64,000 nt of DNA from a virus. Of this stretch, positions 42,103 through 50,816 are shown one piece after another. Numbering within the stretch: the first letter of the stretch is position 1; every line of letters begins with the position of its first letter. The translations under genes were made by a program, and so were the position numbers. The notes beneath the pieces are model-generated. The model was not told where the DNA came from. It ran no database searches and worked only from the letters and a program-made list of their open reading frames with translations. The DNA is taken from positions 1-64,000 of IMG/VR virus record IMGVR_UViG_3300032214_001346; one strand, written 5' to 3'.

Positions 42103-42581
42103 TTTTTAAGAGGAATAGTGAAGCGGACGCTACCCTATTCCAATTCTTTAATAAAGTTGGTTGGGGCGTGCTTTTATACAATGCTTACACCCTTTACCCC
42201 TACTTTTATGACTTATTAAAGAGTGCGGAATATTGGCAAAGAATATTTGCAAGTGCTGTAGCAGTGGCTTTGATTTTGGGGATTGAATTGTCAGTAACGA
42301 CAGTTATATTTGATCCTAAAATGCTAATCAAAGTGTTAACAAAGCCTAAAGCAGATCAGGAAGTAAAGAAGATATTTGATACAGTTTTTTTTGTAGGATT
42401 AATAATTTTTCTGCTCGTAGCATCTTACACATTTTGGACTGATTATCAAATCAATTTGAAGCAATTAGGCAATCCTTCTGCTATGTTTTTAAGGGTTCTT
42501 TGTGGAGTATTTGTTGTTGGTAGCGAATTGGCTTTTGGCTGTGCAAATGTATTTGATTTAGCAAGTAAGGAGAATGATTAA
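42099..42581 (+). CDS. Multi-span membrane protein
   Basis: 160 aa with about four hydrophobic helices ('WGVLLYNAYTLYPYFYDLL', 'FASAVAVALILGIELSVTTV', 'TVFFVGLIIFLLVASYTFW', 'MFLRVLCGVFVVGSELAFG'). No transporter signature. Part of the membrane-ATPase cluster. Confidence 0.6.
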   Translation: MIFKRNSEADATLFQFFNKVGWGVLLYNAYTLYPYFYDLLKSAEYWQRIFASAVAVALILGIELSVTTVIFDPKMLIKVLTKPKADQEVKKIFDTVFFVGLIIFLLVASYTFWTDYQINLKQLGNPSAMFLRVLCGVFVVGSELAFGCANVFDLASKEND

Positions 42582-42582
42582 A

Positions 42583-42678
42583 ATGCCAGTAACAGATATC
42601 AAAAGTGTAATCACAATATTACTAATTGCATTGTTCTTAAGCATGATTTTGTATTTGCAATATGACATGAGGAGGTAA
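42583..42678 (+). CDS. 31-aa membrane peptide
   Basis: MPVTDIKSVITILLIALFLS, then MILYLQYDMRR: one transmembrane helix and a positive tail. AAGGAG about 9 nt upstream; its last codons supply the SD (GGAGG) of the next gene. Confidence 0.5.
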   Translation: MPVTDIKSVITILLIALFLSMILYLQYDMRR

Positions 42679-42681
42679 GTG

Positions 42682-42969
42682 ATGAATAAGTTATTGTATG
42701 GCGGTTTACTATTTTGTGGGTATGCAACTTTCCAGCTTTTAGGCTTTTTAATAAAAGCTTATCCTTCTACTGCCGGCGGTGCGATCGCACTGATTCTTTT
42801 AGGATTGTTATTGATACTAATTGCTGGTTTTAATAATTGGTTAGGGTTGTATCACAGATATCACGGAGCAATGAGTAAAAACTTAACTTTAGTGGGGTTT
42901 GCCCCTATTTACATCTTTGGTGGTTTAGTTCTATTTGCAGTCATGGTAGGTTTATATGCAGCATCTTAA
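42682..42969 (+). CDS. Three-span membrane protein
   Basis: 95 aa from ATG 42682 (GGAGG six nt upstream). Helices 'LLYGGLLFCGYATFQLLGFL', 'AGGAIALILLGLLLILIAGF' and 'FAPIYIFGGLVLFAVMVGLY'. Ends in 'YAAS' and overlaps the next gene in the same way as the 168-aa gene overlaps its own follower. Confidence 0.6.
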   Translation: MNKLLYGGLLFCGYATFQLLGFLIKAYPSTAGGAIALILLGLLLILIAGFNNWLGLYHRYHGAMSKNLTLVGFAPIYIFGGLVLFAVMVGLYAAS

Positions 42970-43462
42970 CTCAATTTTAAAACGCTTAGAAGCCTTGTCT
43001 TCTGAATACCCTGAACATATCATACTTGATGATTATTGGCTAGATGATCTATGCGATAGTTTGGTGACACAAAAACAAAACTCAAGTCAAAACCAGCGTT
43101 TTCAACTAATAGTAACTGGGGAATTTTGTATTGGTAAATCAGCATTGATTGAGATAATTCAAGAGAGAACTGGTTTACATGGAGACGACATTTTGGAAAG
43201 ACAAAGACCGTTTGATGACGGACTCACTAAAAAACAGCGAGAAAACATCTCTTTTATTGCCATGGGTACTCGCGTGATGAGGTACTTCTTGTGCAGCCTT
43301 AATTACTGGGATATCAAACCAGAATTAGGCTTGCTGTTTGAAAAAGCATGGGATTTGCTTGACAACAAATATATTCCTTGTGCATTGGTAATTCCTACAA
43401 ACAAGGACCCTTACATAACATTAGCTCTTAACTTACCAAAACCTTCTTATGCAGCATCATAG
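42956..43462 (+). CDS. Truncated paralogue of the HerA/FtsK-like ATPase
   Basis: 168 aa. 'LSSEYPEHIILDDYWLDDLC' and 'QRFQLIVTGEFCIGKSALIE' align with 'LASQYPEYVRIDDEWVDELC' and 'HHFSFWGETQSGKSTLAGVF' of the next protein; the C-terminus 'CALVIPTNKDPYITLALNLP' aligns with 'YALVVPTRGSPFIALIPVFD'. About 130 central residues, with Walker B, are missing. The P-loop (GEFCIGKSAL) may still bind nucleotide; a regulatory subunit is possible. Confidence 0.6.
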   Translation: MQHLNSILKRLEALSSEYPEHIILDDYWLDDLCDSLVTQKQNSSQNQRFQLIVTGEFCIGKSALIEIIQERTGLHGDDILERQRPFDDGLTKKQRENISFIAMGTRVMRYFLCSLNYWDIKPELGLLFEKAWDLLDNKYIPCALVIPTNKDPYITLALNLPKPSYAAS

Positions 43463-45020
43463 TAACCCATTTTCAAAAGATAAAGACATTTATTCCAAGT
43501 TGATAAATGTTGAGCGGGTTTTAATGGGAACTCTTGCAGCTACAGCAATAGCAGGTACGTTTACCCCAGTGATATTTGCCCCAAACTTAAATAGTGAAGT
43601 TAAGCTAATTCAACAGTTACTTGGGCTTTTTTCAGGTGCGTGTTTTACCGCTGAAGTCTACCGACGCAAGCATAAAGAGAAGTTCTACAAGTCTATTGAA
43701 GATGCTAGTCACGCTATTATCAAAGAGGAACTCAAAGGCACGTTTACCTTTGAACAATGCAAGAATGCTATTCAATCTAAGCGTGAGTTGGCAGGGTACA
43801 TAAATGGACTTCCAGAAATGGAACGACCCCGCTGGATGCAATCTTATGGGTTACAAGGCTTAGTTGAGTTGCCACAAGTACAGCAAGCGGTTATTGATGA
43901 GCCTAGACAGTTACCAGGTTCTCGTGCCGTGGCTAATCCTGAAATAGCGACAGTGGATGAAAAGATGGTTCAATCAATTATCAATCCCAGCACCCGACAA
44001 TTACTGGAAGAATTAGCGTCTCAGTATCCTGAATATGTACGGATAGATGATGAATGGGTTGATGAATTGTGTGAAAGTTCCGCTAGACAGAAGATGAGCG
44101 AACGTGCTAACCACCACTTTAGCTTTTGGGGTGAAACTCAGTCAGGAAAGTCTACTTTAGCAGGTGTTTTTATCAATAAGATTGCTGCTAAGTCACAAGG
44201 ACCAGCTTATGTGTTTGGTTCAGACCCTAAGAACTATTTAACAGCTTGGTTGTGTAAATTTAGCCGCAAGTTTGATGGTTTCAAAACCAATCTAGATCAA
44301 TGGGTTACGTTTGCCACAAAAGTTATAGATGCACGTCAGGATGAGTTTAAAAACAACCGCAAGGGTGAAGGATTAGGTGAAATATTCCTGATTCAAGATG
44401 AAGTTAATGTGGTATTTGGTGAAGGGAAAGGACTTGTTGGACAAGTGCCGAAAGACACAGCAATGAACCTTTGTGCTATGTGGAATTATATTATTAACTT
44501 CACCGCTGCTATGAAGATTCACGGTATTTTTATGGGACAAAACCCATTGAGTACCTACACTGGTTTTAGTCGTCCTGCGCTTAAAAATATCTGCTTTTTG
44601 GCACTAGGTAAAGTGTCTAATTACGTTTTAACTAAGATGCCGGAACTCTTAAACGTGAAGTCAGAAATATCTGATTTGTTTAGTCAAGTGTGTGAACTTT
44701 TAGACAAAGAACAGGTGAGATACGCCTTAGTAGTCCCTACCCGTGGTAGTCCTTTTATTGCTTTGATTCCTGTATTTGATATTGATGCAATGGAACAAAC
44801 TAGTGGTGATCAAAGTGAAGATGAGGGTGAAGCCCAACCGCAGGAAAACACAGCGGACTATTATCAAATATTGACTAAATGGTGCAAGGAAGTCTTGAAA
44901 AGGCAACCTACAGCAGATGAGTTAAAAGCAGCATGGAAACATTTAACCCAACAGGAATTAAACGATAAAGGTGTTGAGTTATTAATGGCGAAATTAAAGG
45001 AGGGACTGGAAGATGAGTAA
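43449..45020 (+). CDS. HerA/FtsK-like membrane-anchored ATPase
   Basis: 523 aa. Two N-terminal membrane segments (about 25-43 and 55-70), a linker, then a RecA-like domain with Walker A GETQSGKST (228-236) and Walker B 'EIFLIQDEVN' (311-320); 'MKIHGIFMGQNPLSTYTGFS' carries a sensor-like Asn/Gln. C-terminal acidic region (440-523). Probably translocates DNA or a polymer at the membrane, with the surrounding small membrane proteins as partners. Not a terminase. Confidence 0.65.
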   Translation: MQHHSNPFSKDKDIYSKLINVERVLMGTLAATAIAGTFTPVIFAPNLNSEVKLIQQLLGLFSGACFTAEVYRRKHKEKFYKSIEDASHAIIKEELKGTFTFEQCKNAIQSKRELAGYINGLPEMERPRWMQSYGLQGLVELPQVQQAVIDEPRQLPGSRAVANPEIATVDEKMVQSIINPSTRQLLEELASQYPEYVRIDDEWVDELCESSARQKMSERANHHFSFWGETQSGKSTLAGVFINKIAAKSQGPAYVFGSDPKNYLTAWLCKFSRKFDGFKTNLDQWVTFATKVIDARQDEFKNNRKGEGLGEIFLIQDEVNVVFGEGKGLVGQVPKDTAMNLCAMWNYIINFTAAMKIHGIFMGQNPLSTYTGFSRPALKNICFLALGKVSNYVLTKMPELLNVKSEISDLFSQVCELLDKEQVRYALVVPTRGSPFIALIPVFDIDAMEQTSGDQSEDEGEAQPQENTADYYQILTKWCKEVLKRQPTADELKAAWKHLTQQELNDKGVELLMAKLKEGLEDE

Positions 45021-45216
45021 TCAGTTGAAAGGATTTGTGTTACAGGCTGATCAAGGATTGATTCACAGAGATACCAGCATTTTTAATGTTGTATTTACAT
45101 CCAGGATTAGTGAAGCTTATCTATTTGATTCAGTACGAGAAATTGATGTGTTCAAAGCAGTAAGGGGACTACAATCAACGCCATTAATTTGTTATCAAAT
45201 CCATCAGCAAACATGA
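45013..45216 (+). CDS. Hypothetical 67-aa protein
   Basis: Starts MSNQLKGFVLQADQGLIHRD; overlaps the ATPase stop by ATGAGTAA. No family recognised. Last gene before a terminator. Confidence 0.55.
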   Translation: MSNQLKGFVLQADQGLIHRDTSIFNVVFTSRISEAYLFDSVREIDVFKAVRGLQSTPLICYQIHQQT

Positions 45217-45230
45217 TAAATAATTGCAGT

Positions 45231-45265
45231 CAAAAAGAGTATAAAATATCTATGTACTCTTTTTG
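45231..45265 (+). terminator. Terminator of membrane-ATPase operon
   Basis: CAAAAAGAGTA...TACTCTTTTTG, perfect 11-bp arms with 13-nt loop. Confidence 0.75.
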
Positions 45266-45288
45266 AAAAATGCAGTTTAAGGGTTGCT

Positions 45289-46134
45289 ATGTCAAGTTAT
45301 CAACAAGTATTAGACTTTTTAAAAGCACGAGGTGGAGTTGTTAATTTAAGAGAATTAAGACAATTTCCCAATAGTATTGTAGATACATTACATTTGCACC
45401 AATATATAGAAATAACGGGAAAGATCGGCTGTCATGAAGTATGTTTAATTTGTGATAAATTTGAAGCTAAAGACGATAAAAAACCGCAACCAACCCAAAC
45501 TATCATTAAGCATAAAGAACCCCCTCAAATCCCAAAAAAAACTAAAGTAAAGCCTCAACCAAAAATTAGTAACAATGACAGACTTGAGCGTTGCCAACAA
45601 GTAAGAAATTCTATCTTTAGTGAGATTAAAAATGCACATAAACCCATGTCTGCTATGGAGTTGAAAGATAAGTTTCCACAGATTAGACCTAGAGCGATCG
45701 CCTATCATTTAAAGAGATTAGAAAAGGAAAGTTTGGTATGTTCTATTGATTGGAATACACGGTTATGGACTAATACGGAAAGGGAGTGCCTACTTCATGA
45801 AATTATAGGTACTTATATTGGTAGGTATGAAAACAAGAACGCTGTTTTAGATGTTTTGAAAAATGCAGATGAAGCAATGTCAGTGACAGGTATTTTACGT
45901 AAGTTACCACCAAATCAATGTAGCGGGACCACTTTAAGAAAGATATTAGAATTGTTCATCACAAGGGGTATAGTCAGGGCAGGAAGCTATGTCAAAAGTA
46001 ATATTGTGTACTTTGCTCTTATTGATAATTCAATAGCTTTATCCCACTTAAATCAACTAATCAAATATAAGAAGAGAAGGTTAAATTCTCAGTTATCATT
46101 ACCCCTCAAAAACAGCTATGAAGACCATAACTAA
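45289..46134 (+). CDS. Tandem winged-helix protein (281 aa)
   Basis: At least three wHTH units: 1-55 'VLDFLKARGGVVNLRELRQF', 105-165 'IFSEIKNAHKPMSAMELKDK', and 180-245 'AVLDVLKNADEAMSVTGILR'. The first unit and overall plan match the 413-aa protein at 47170 ('IIDFIKVRGGVINLRELSHF'). A Lys/Pro-rich linker at about 60-95. Likely multi-site DNA binding. Confidence 0.65.
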   Translation: MSSYQQVLDFLKARGGVVNLRELRQFPNSIVDTLHLHQYIEITGKIGCHEVCLICDKFEAKDDKKPQPTQTIIKHKEPPQIPKKTKVKPQPKISNNDRLERCQQVRNSIFSEIKNAHKPMSAMELKDKFPQIRPRAIAYHLKRLEKESLVCSIDWNTRLWTNTERECLLHEIIGTYIGRYENKNAVLDVLKNADEAMSVTGILRKLPPNQCSGTTLRKILELFITRGIVRAGSYVKSNIVYFALIDNSIALSHLNQLIKYKKRRLNSQLSLPLKNSYEDHN

Positions 46135-46276
46135 AGTCACTGTTAGTGAATTAATCAAAAGTGCTGTCAAGTCTTTAGACGCGCTTTCTCAGCATCCAGA
46201 ATTAGCAGACAATTCCACTGTTGAAACTGCTATTAATTTAGTTCTCAAATTAAAGGGTCAAGTCAAATATGAGTGA
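46118..46276 (+). CDS. Hypothetical 52-aa protein
   Basis: MKTITKVTVSELIKSAVKSL, acidic helical C-terminus. Overlaps both neighbours (17 nt upstream, 8 nt downstream as ATGAGTGA). Confidence 0.5.
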   Translation: MKTITKVTVSELIKSAVKSLDALSQHPELADNSTVETAINLVLKLKGQVKYE

Positions 46277-46490
46277 AATATCTTACGCATTGTGTCACGA
46301 ATTTAAGCAAGCTAGGGATAACTTAGTCATTGATAAATTTCATGCTGTTCAGTCTTCCATTACTGTCAAGAAATGGTGGCAAATTGTTTTTAAAAACAGT
46401 GATGGATTAACAACTATTAAGCACGGATTATCCCAAAAGAAGGCAGAAAAATTAGCTAATGAACTGAACAAATTAATTGATACTAAATAG
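46269..46490 (+). CDS. Hypothetical 73-aa protein
   Basis: 'SSITVKKWWQIVFKNSDGLT' and 'LSQKKAEKLANELNKLI' give a small alpha/beta fold of unknown function. Coupled to the 52-aa gene. Confidence 0.5.
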   Translation: MSEISYALCHEFKQARDNLVIDKFHAVQSSITVKKWWQIVFKNSDGLTTIKHGLSQKKAEKLANELNKLIDTK

Positions 46491-46527
46491 TAAAATACGA
46501 TTATTATTTACTATCAAAAAACCAGCA

Positions 46528-46926
46528 ATGTCTACCAAATACGAAAAGAAAAGTAAGTATCAGCAACGGAAAATGGCAGAGAAGAAAAAGATACAGAAGC
46601 AAAAAGTGGACTACGATAAACGCTATGGTAGTTCTAGGAAATACCGGAAACAGTGTGCGATCGCCCATAAGTCAACCCATGGTTTATGTTGCGTATGTAT
46701 GGTTAGAAAATCAGATGAGATACATCATGCTTACTATGGGAAAGATGCAATTGGGGAGTCTACATTTCCGGTTTGCTTATCTTGTCATCAATCTATCTGC
46801 CATAGCCCCAAGAATTGGATTAGAGACGGTAGCAATCCATTGTGGAAAAACAGGAATACTTCAGAATTTTTGCAGCGATTAAGATTAGGATATCAATTGC
46901 TCTATGAAGGCATAAATCTGATATAA
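46528..46926 (+). CDS. HNH-type zinc protein / endonuclease-like
   Basis: 132 aa from ATG 46528. Strongly basic N-terminus (1-45); 'HGLCCVCMVRKSDEIHHAYY' then 'FPVCLSCHQSICHSPKNW' fits an HNH core with CxxC pairs and a central HH. Could be a homing-type or packaging nuclease; catalytic His placement is plausible but not certain. Confidence 0.7.
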   Translation: MSTKYEKKSKYQQRKMAEKKKIQKQKVDYDKRYGSSRKYRKQCAIAHKSTHGLCCVCMVRKSDEIHHAYYGKDAIGESTFPVCLSCHQSICHSPKNWIRDGSNPLWKNRNTSEFLQRLRLGYQLLYEGINLI

Positions 46927-47166
46927 TTATTTCAACAGGAATTGATACATAAGGTCAAGATAGGTTTCCACAGCCTATCTTTTTTTGTGCTACAATAAAG
47001 GAGGTAGATGCTCATAAATAATAATGATGCAAGATCAAGATAGGTTTCCCATAGCCTATCTTTTTTATTAATTATTGTTATTTAAAAAATACTTTGATAT
47101 AATAATATGATGATAGGTTTTTTGAGGTTTACCTGTGACTTGATGGGGTCGTCCCCATCTTTTTTG
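46922..47166 (+). ncRNA. Three consecutive promoter-terminator mini-units (candidate small RNAs)
   Basis: Extended -10 elements TGATATAAT (46922-46927 core), TGCTACAAT (46991-46996) and TGATATAAT (47098-47103) are each followed within about 35-45 nt by an intrinsic terminator: AAGATAGG/CCTATCTT at 46957-46981 and 47037-47062, and GATGGGG/CCCCATC at 47142-47159, each with a T-run. No ORF of note. Predicted RNAs of about 55-65 nt. Confidence 0.45.
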
Positions 47167-47169
47167 TTA

Positions 47170-48411
47170 TTAATTATTTAAAAAATAAAGAGTATGCCGT
47201 CCTTTAATGCAGGAATACAAAACTCCTGTGGACTTCATTTGTCGTAACACTCTGTGGATATGTGGAAGGGAGTAATCATTAATTAAGTCGCTTAAAATGC
47301 TTTGAGCGTGATGGTTATTGTTTTTGATGGACTCAATAACTTGGTCCCTTAATGTGTATCCAGAAACTTTGTTTAGGCTTTCCATGGCGGAAGAATTAGA
47401 CTTGAGGGCAATATGTAAAGAGTATCCGGTGCGCTTTAACTCAATTAGTCCTTTATTTTTTAGCTTGTGTATAACAACCCAAGCGGATTTACGTGGTATT
47501 TGGGATTGTGCGGATATACCACGAATCCCCAAAGCAATGCTAGTATTTTCTAACACGCTTAAAATTCTTTCAGCAACTTTCTGTGAACCGGGTCGGGGTG
47601 TCCAGTCCCCAAATAGATGAGAGCGATCTGGGGTGGTGTAGTATTTGATATTATTCTTGGTAACACGACTACAGCACAAGACCCCTTTGCGGGCGAACAG
47701 TGATAAGTATGCAGATATGGTTTTGATGTTAGTGGATTCTGGTAATAGCGATCGCACTTGCTGTAATGTCATTGGCGAGTCGGAATCAACGACAATCTCT
47801 AGTACCCTGTGTTTTAGATTTATGTCTTTAGCTGTGGCTAATTTCTCTTTTAAAGCGGCTGCAGTGGCAGGAACGGGAATTGGTTCAGGTTTAGGTTTCT
47901 TGGGCTTTCTATTCAATCCTGCCAGTAATTCTTTTCGGTCGGGCGTGGTGTAGTGCCTAAACATCTTTCTATTTTCACTGCAAACTATAATTCCGGCTTT
48001 AACAAGTGCTGATAAGTAAGCGCAGATACTATCAGGATTACACTGGATTAGTTGTTCTTTAATCTCACTGGCTGTCACTGGATAATCAGCGTTTTTAATA
48101 ACACTAAATATCTTGTTTTTCAGAGAGAAATCATTAGCCTCTCTCTTGGTTTTTTTCTTTTCTACCAACTTATTTTCAATGACTTGATGGTGCTTTCGTA
48201 CTTCTTCTTTTGCTGTTATTCCATCATATTTCTTGGTGAATTTATCCAATAAAGTGACTTCAATGCCACTACTTCCCCGACTGACTTTGATGCATCCTTC
48301 TAACTGTAAAGCTTCAATATCTTTGCGGTTAAAGTGAGAAAGTTCGCGCAGGTTAATTACTCCTCCACGAACTTTAATAAAGTCTATAATTCCATTTTGG
48401 TTTATCAACAT
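47170..48411 (-). CDS. Tandem winged-helix protein (413 aa)
   Basis: Five or so wHTH units: 'IIDFIKVRGGVINLRELSHF' (1-55), 'IFSVIKNADYPVTASEIKEQ' (100-160), 'VLEIVVDSDSPMTLQQVRSL' (200-265), 'ILSVLENTSIALGIRGISAQ' (275-335) and a final one with 'DQVIESIKNNNHHAQSILSD'. Paralogue of the 281-aa protein on the other strand. Possibly a multivalent transcription or nucleoid protein. Confidence 0.65.
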   Translation of the reverse strand: MLINQNGIIDFIKVRGGVINLRELSHFNRKDIEALQLEGCIKVSRGSSGIEVTLLDKFTKKYDGITAKEEVRKHHQVIENKLVEKKKTKREANDFSLKNKIFSVIKNADYPVTASEIKEQLIQCNPDSICAYLSALVKAGIIVCSENRKMFRHYTTPDRKELLAGLNRKPKKPKPEPIPVPATAAALKEKLATAKDINLKHRVLEIVVDSDSPMTLQQVRSLLPESTNIKTISAYLSLFARKGVLCCSRVTKNNIKYYTTPDRSHLFGDWTPRPGSQKVAERILSVLENTSIALGIRGISAQSQIPRKSAWVVIHKLKNKGLIELKRTGYSLHIALKSNSSAMESLNKVSGYTLRDQVIESIKNNNHHAQSILSDLINDYSLPHIHRVLRQMKSTGVLYSCIKGRHTLYFLNN

Positions 48412-48426
48412 CCGCTTACACCTGAT

Positions 48427-49257
48427 TTACTTTTTGTCCTTAATAGCTTCATTGATTATAGCAGCTAAGTCCTCTAATTTGGACTCATAGTAATCGGTGT
48501 TTTGTTGATATTTGAATATTGAATTAAACAACATTAATTTATTCCACTCAGCGAATAAGAACCCAGCAAAAGTATTCTTATAAAAGAATAAATGAATGGC
48601 GAAACGACCAGTTCCCCTTTCTGCTAACCAAGTCTCACAAGTCTCATTGTTGGTACAATAAAAATATTTTTGGTTATCATTAATCATTGGTAAAACAGCG
48701 TAGTCAAAAAAATGTTTATTGATTGGTGATTCATGAGCTAAGGAATATTTACCATCCGAAGATACTTCCAAGAACACTGTATGATCTCCTTCATACTCCT
48801 TAAACATAGATAGCCTAGTTGCATTTAGTTCCTTTCTCGTGCGCTTCATTTCTTGAGTAATTCGTAGTACCTCTTCAGAGGAAATATTATCAAAATATTT
48901 TTGATTACTCATTATTTCCAATAAAACATCTTTAAACTGATAAATAATTGTCTTAACCAAAGTCTCACCTGTTAAGGACAGCACAGCTGTAAATAAGCAT
49001 CCAGATACAACAATTAAAGCTTTGATAATATTCAGTGATACAACAGCTTCATGAAAATCTTCATAATCAGATTTTTGATAATTCTCCTGTACTTTTATCG
49101 GTTTTTGTGAATTAGCTTGATAGACTTGTACCTGCTTAGATAATCCTTCTGTGTTATCAAAGGCTTTCACTTGACGTGATGTAATGGTGACATGAATGAA
49201 GCCTTCAATCCCAATTAATAAAAACATTAACCCGTACAATATTTTTTTCTTTTTCAT
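48427..49257 (-). CDS. Two-span membrane protein
   Basis: 276 aa. Helices 'ILYGLMFLLIGIEGFIHVTI' (6-25) and 'IIKALIVVSGCLFTAVLSLT' (77-97), then a long cytoplasmic domain of about 170 residues. The end of that domain weakly resembles the domain of the 53592 protein. Function unknown; superinfection exclusion is one possibility for such phage proteins. Confidence 0.6.
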   Translation of the reverse strand: MKKKKILYGLMFLLIGIEGFIHVTITSRQVKAFDNTEGLSKQVQVYQANSQKPIKVQENYQKSDYEDFHEAVVSLNIIKALIVVSGCLFTAVLSLTGETLVKTIIYQFKDVLLEIMSNQKYFDNISSEEVLRITQEMKRTRKELNATRLSMFKEYEGDHTVFLEVSSDGKYSLAHESPINKHFFDYAVLPMINDNQKYFYCTNNETCETWLAERGTGRFAIHLFFYKNTFAGFLFAEWNKLMLFNSIFKYQQNTDYYESKLEDLAAIINEAIKDKK

Positions 49258-49276
49258 GGTAATTTACCTATAATTT

Positions 49277-49294
49277 TTACTTAATTATAAGTAA
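49277..49294 (-). promoter_or_regulatory. Inverted repeat operator over -10 of 49257 gene
   Basis: TTACTTA-atta-TAAGTAA; the minus strand contains TATAAT at the centre, so the repeat overlaps the -10 of the membrane protein gene. Confidence 0.5.
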
Positions 49295-49438
49295 GTAAAA
49301 GTCCTTACAAAATTCCTGAAAACGTTGTAAGTGTGGACATTCCACAAAAAATGTTATTATTATGTTTCATAATTATTTAAGATTTTAAAGAAATATTTAT
49401 CTTTTGGTGGTGCTTTTATTATCATTAAAAACAACAAA

Positions 49439-49455
49439 ACCGCTACGTGAGCGGT
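49439..49455 (-). terminator. Terminator
   Basis: ACCGCT-acgtg-AGCGGT; on the minus strand it runs into TTTTGTTGTTTTT. Ends the gene whose stop is at 49505. Confidence 0.75.
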
Positions 49456-49504
49456 AATGTTGCGGCAGTCCTACGACGACCCCTAGGCTGTGCCTATTTG
49501 GATT

Positions 49505-50668
49505 TTAGTACATACTTGATTGGGTTTCATTGTTTACAAGTGAAGCGCAAATATCGTACATCTCAGCCCATACGTAATCATCTTTTGCAATTGACGACAA
49601 AGGCTGTCCTGCGTATTTTACTTGCATAGATACGTGAAAATATCTAGTTAACATTTTTTTGATCAAGCTTATCTTGGTTTTCTCGCTTACTTGCAATCTA
49701 TAATCTCCTGTTTCAGTTTTTTCTACAAAAACTCTAAAACCAGACATTATCGGAAAAACCAAGGATTGCTGAGTTATCACACAGGTAAGTATTTCATGGT
49801 TAGGCAACTTGGTATATTTCCTAGCGTCGTTTCCACTTTTTGTAAACCTTGTTCCTGTAGCACTAGAATGATGCTGTTCCTCTAGTCTTTTGAATATTTT
49901 AGACTGAAGATCTATAGCGTCGTGAACTAACGAAAAAAGTTTTTTTGGTATTAAGTCTCGATGTACAGAATTAGAAGCCTGTATTGAAAGTTTTGGATGC
50001 TTTTTTTTGTTGGTATTGGATGGAGAATAACTTGGATCTAGTGCCCAAATAAGGCTGTAAATTCTGGCAATTGTACAGCACCCATCAACATTTGTTGTTT
50101 GCACTCCAAATTGCCCTTCATGATAAATAATTCTGTACCTTTCAAGTTCTGGTTTTATCCAGTCATAGTCACCGCTATAATTTGCTAAACTCATTTTTGA
50201 GACGGCTTTACTGGTATTTAGTGCGATCGCCTTTTCTTTTAATTCAATTTCATCAAAACCTGAATAGATTATGATGTTTACAAAAACTTGAGAAATATCT
50301 ATCTCTTTAAAATTAGCAGCCATGCAAAAAGCTAATAGCCGATGACCGCCATCTAACAATCCATCGGAATCTTTAAACGTCAATCTAATCAAACTTGCAG
50401 TAATTTTTGAGCAATCAGCAGCAAGATGAAGCGGCGAACTGATAACCGAAACGCCCTTTTTCAAGGATTCAATTATTGATTCGGTAACAGAGTTTTTTAT
50501 CGGTCTTCTTACGTTGGCAGTTAGTGGAATTTTCCACAAAAGATGAGATTCGTTTTTACTGTTAGCTTCAACTAAATCCTTAAGAGTAGTTGATACGTGA
50601 TACTCTTTTCCCTGTTGAACTGGAAATTCATTTAACGACCGGAACTTTAAGTTAATAACGTGTGGCAT
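49505..50668 (-). CDS. AIPR/DGQHR-like protein
   Basis: 387 aa. 'DGLLDGGHRLLAFCMAANFK' (around residues 103-122) and 'ELKEKAIALNTSKAVSKMSL' follow the pattern of AIPR and DndB-type proteins (xDGqHR/NGgQT ... in.l.tN..q.v). AIPR proteins belong to abortive-infection phage resistance; DndB regulates DNA phosphorothioation. In a phage it could protect the prophage against other phages. The assignment rests on motifs only. Confidence 0.55.
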   Translation of the reverse strand: MPHVINLKFRSLNEFPVQQGKEYHVSTTLKDLVEANSKNESHLLWKIPLTANVRRPIKNSVTESIIESLKKGVSVISSPLHLAADCSKITASLIRLTFKDSDGLLDGGHRLLAFCMAANFKEIDISQVFVNIIIYSGFDEIELKEKAIALNTSKAVSKMSLANYSGDYDWIKPELERYRIIYHEGQFGVQTTNVDGCCTIARIYSLIWALDPSYSPSNTNKKKHPKLSIQASNSVHRDLIPKKLFSLVHDAIDLQSKIFKRLEEQHHSSATGTRFTKSGNDARKYTKLPNHEILTCVITQQSLVFPIMSGFRVFVEKTETGDYRLQVSEKTKISLIKKMLTRYFHVSMQVKYAGQPLSSIAKDDYVWAEMYDICASLVNNETQSSMY

Positions 50669-50691
50669 AATTGAATTATAGGTTAGTTGGT

Positions 50692-50723
50692 TTCACATCA
50701 ATAAAATATTTTATTGATGTGAA
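50692..50723. promoter_or_regulatory. 32-bp perfect palindrome (candidate telomere-resolution site or operator)
   Basis: Half-site TTCACATCAATAAAAT is followed immediately by its exact complement, no spacer. It lies 24 bp upstream of the AIPR-like gene's ATG, and part of it could be that gene's -35. Long spacerless palindromes are the substrates of telomere resolvases such as that at 31603, but also typical of operators. Confidence 0.6.
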
Positions 50724-50783
50724 TTTACTTATAATAATATCATAAATTAATTTATTTGTTAAAAAAATAAACGGTTTTAAAAG

Positions 50784-50809
50784 TACCCACTAATACGCTT
50801 TAGTGGGTA
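50784..50809. terminator. Recurrent terminator family, copy 1
   Basis: TACCCACTAA-tacgct-TTAGTGGGTA. The same hairpin recurs at 52620, 54843 and 57759. Confidence 0.85.
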
Positions 50810-50816
50810 GCCTTAA

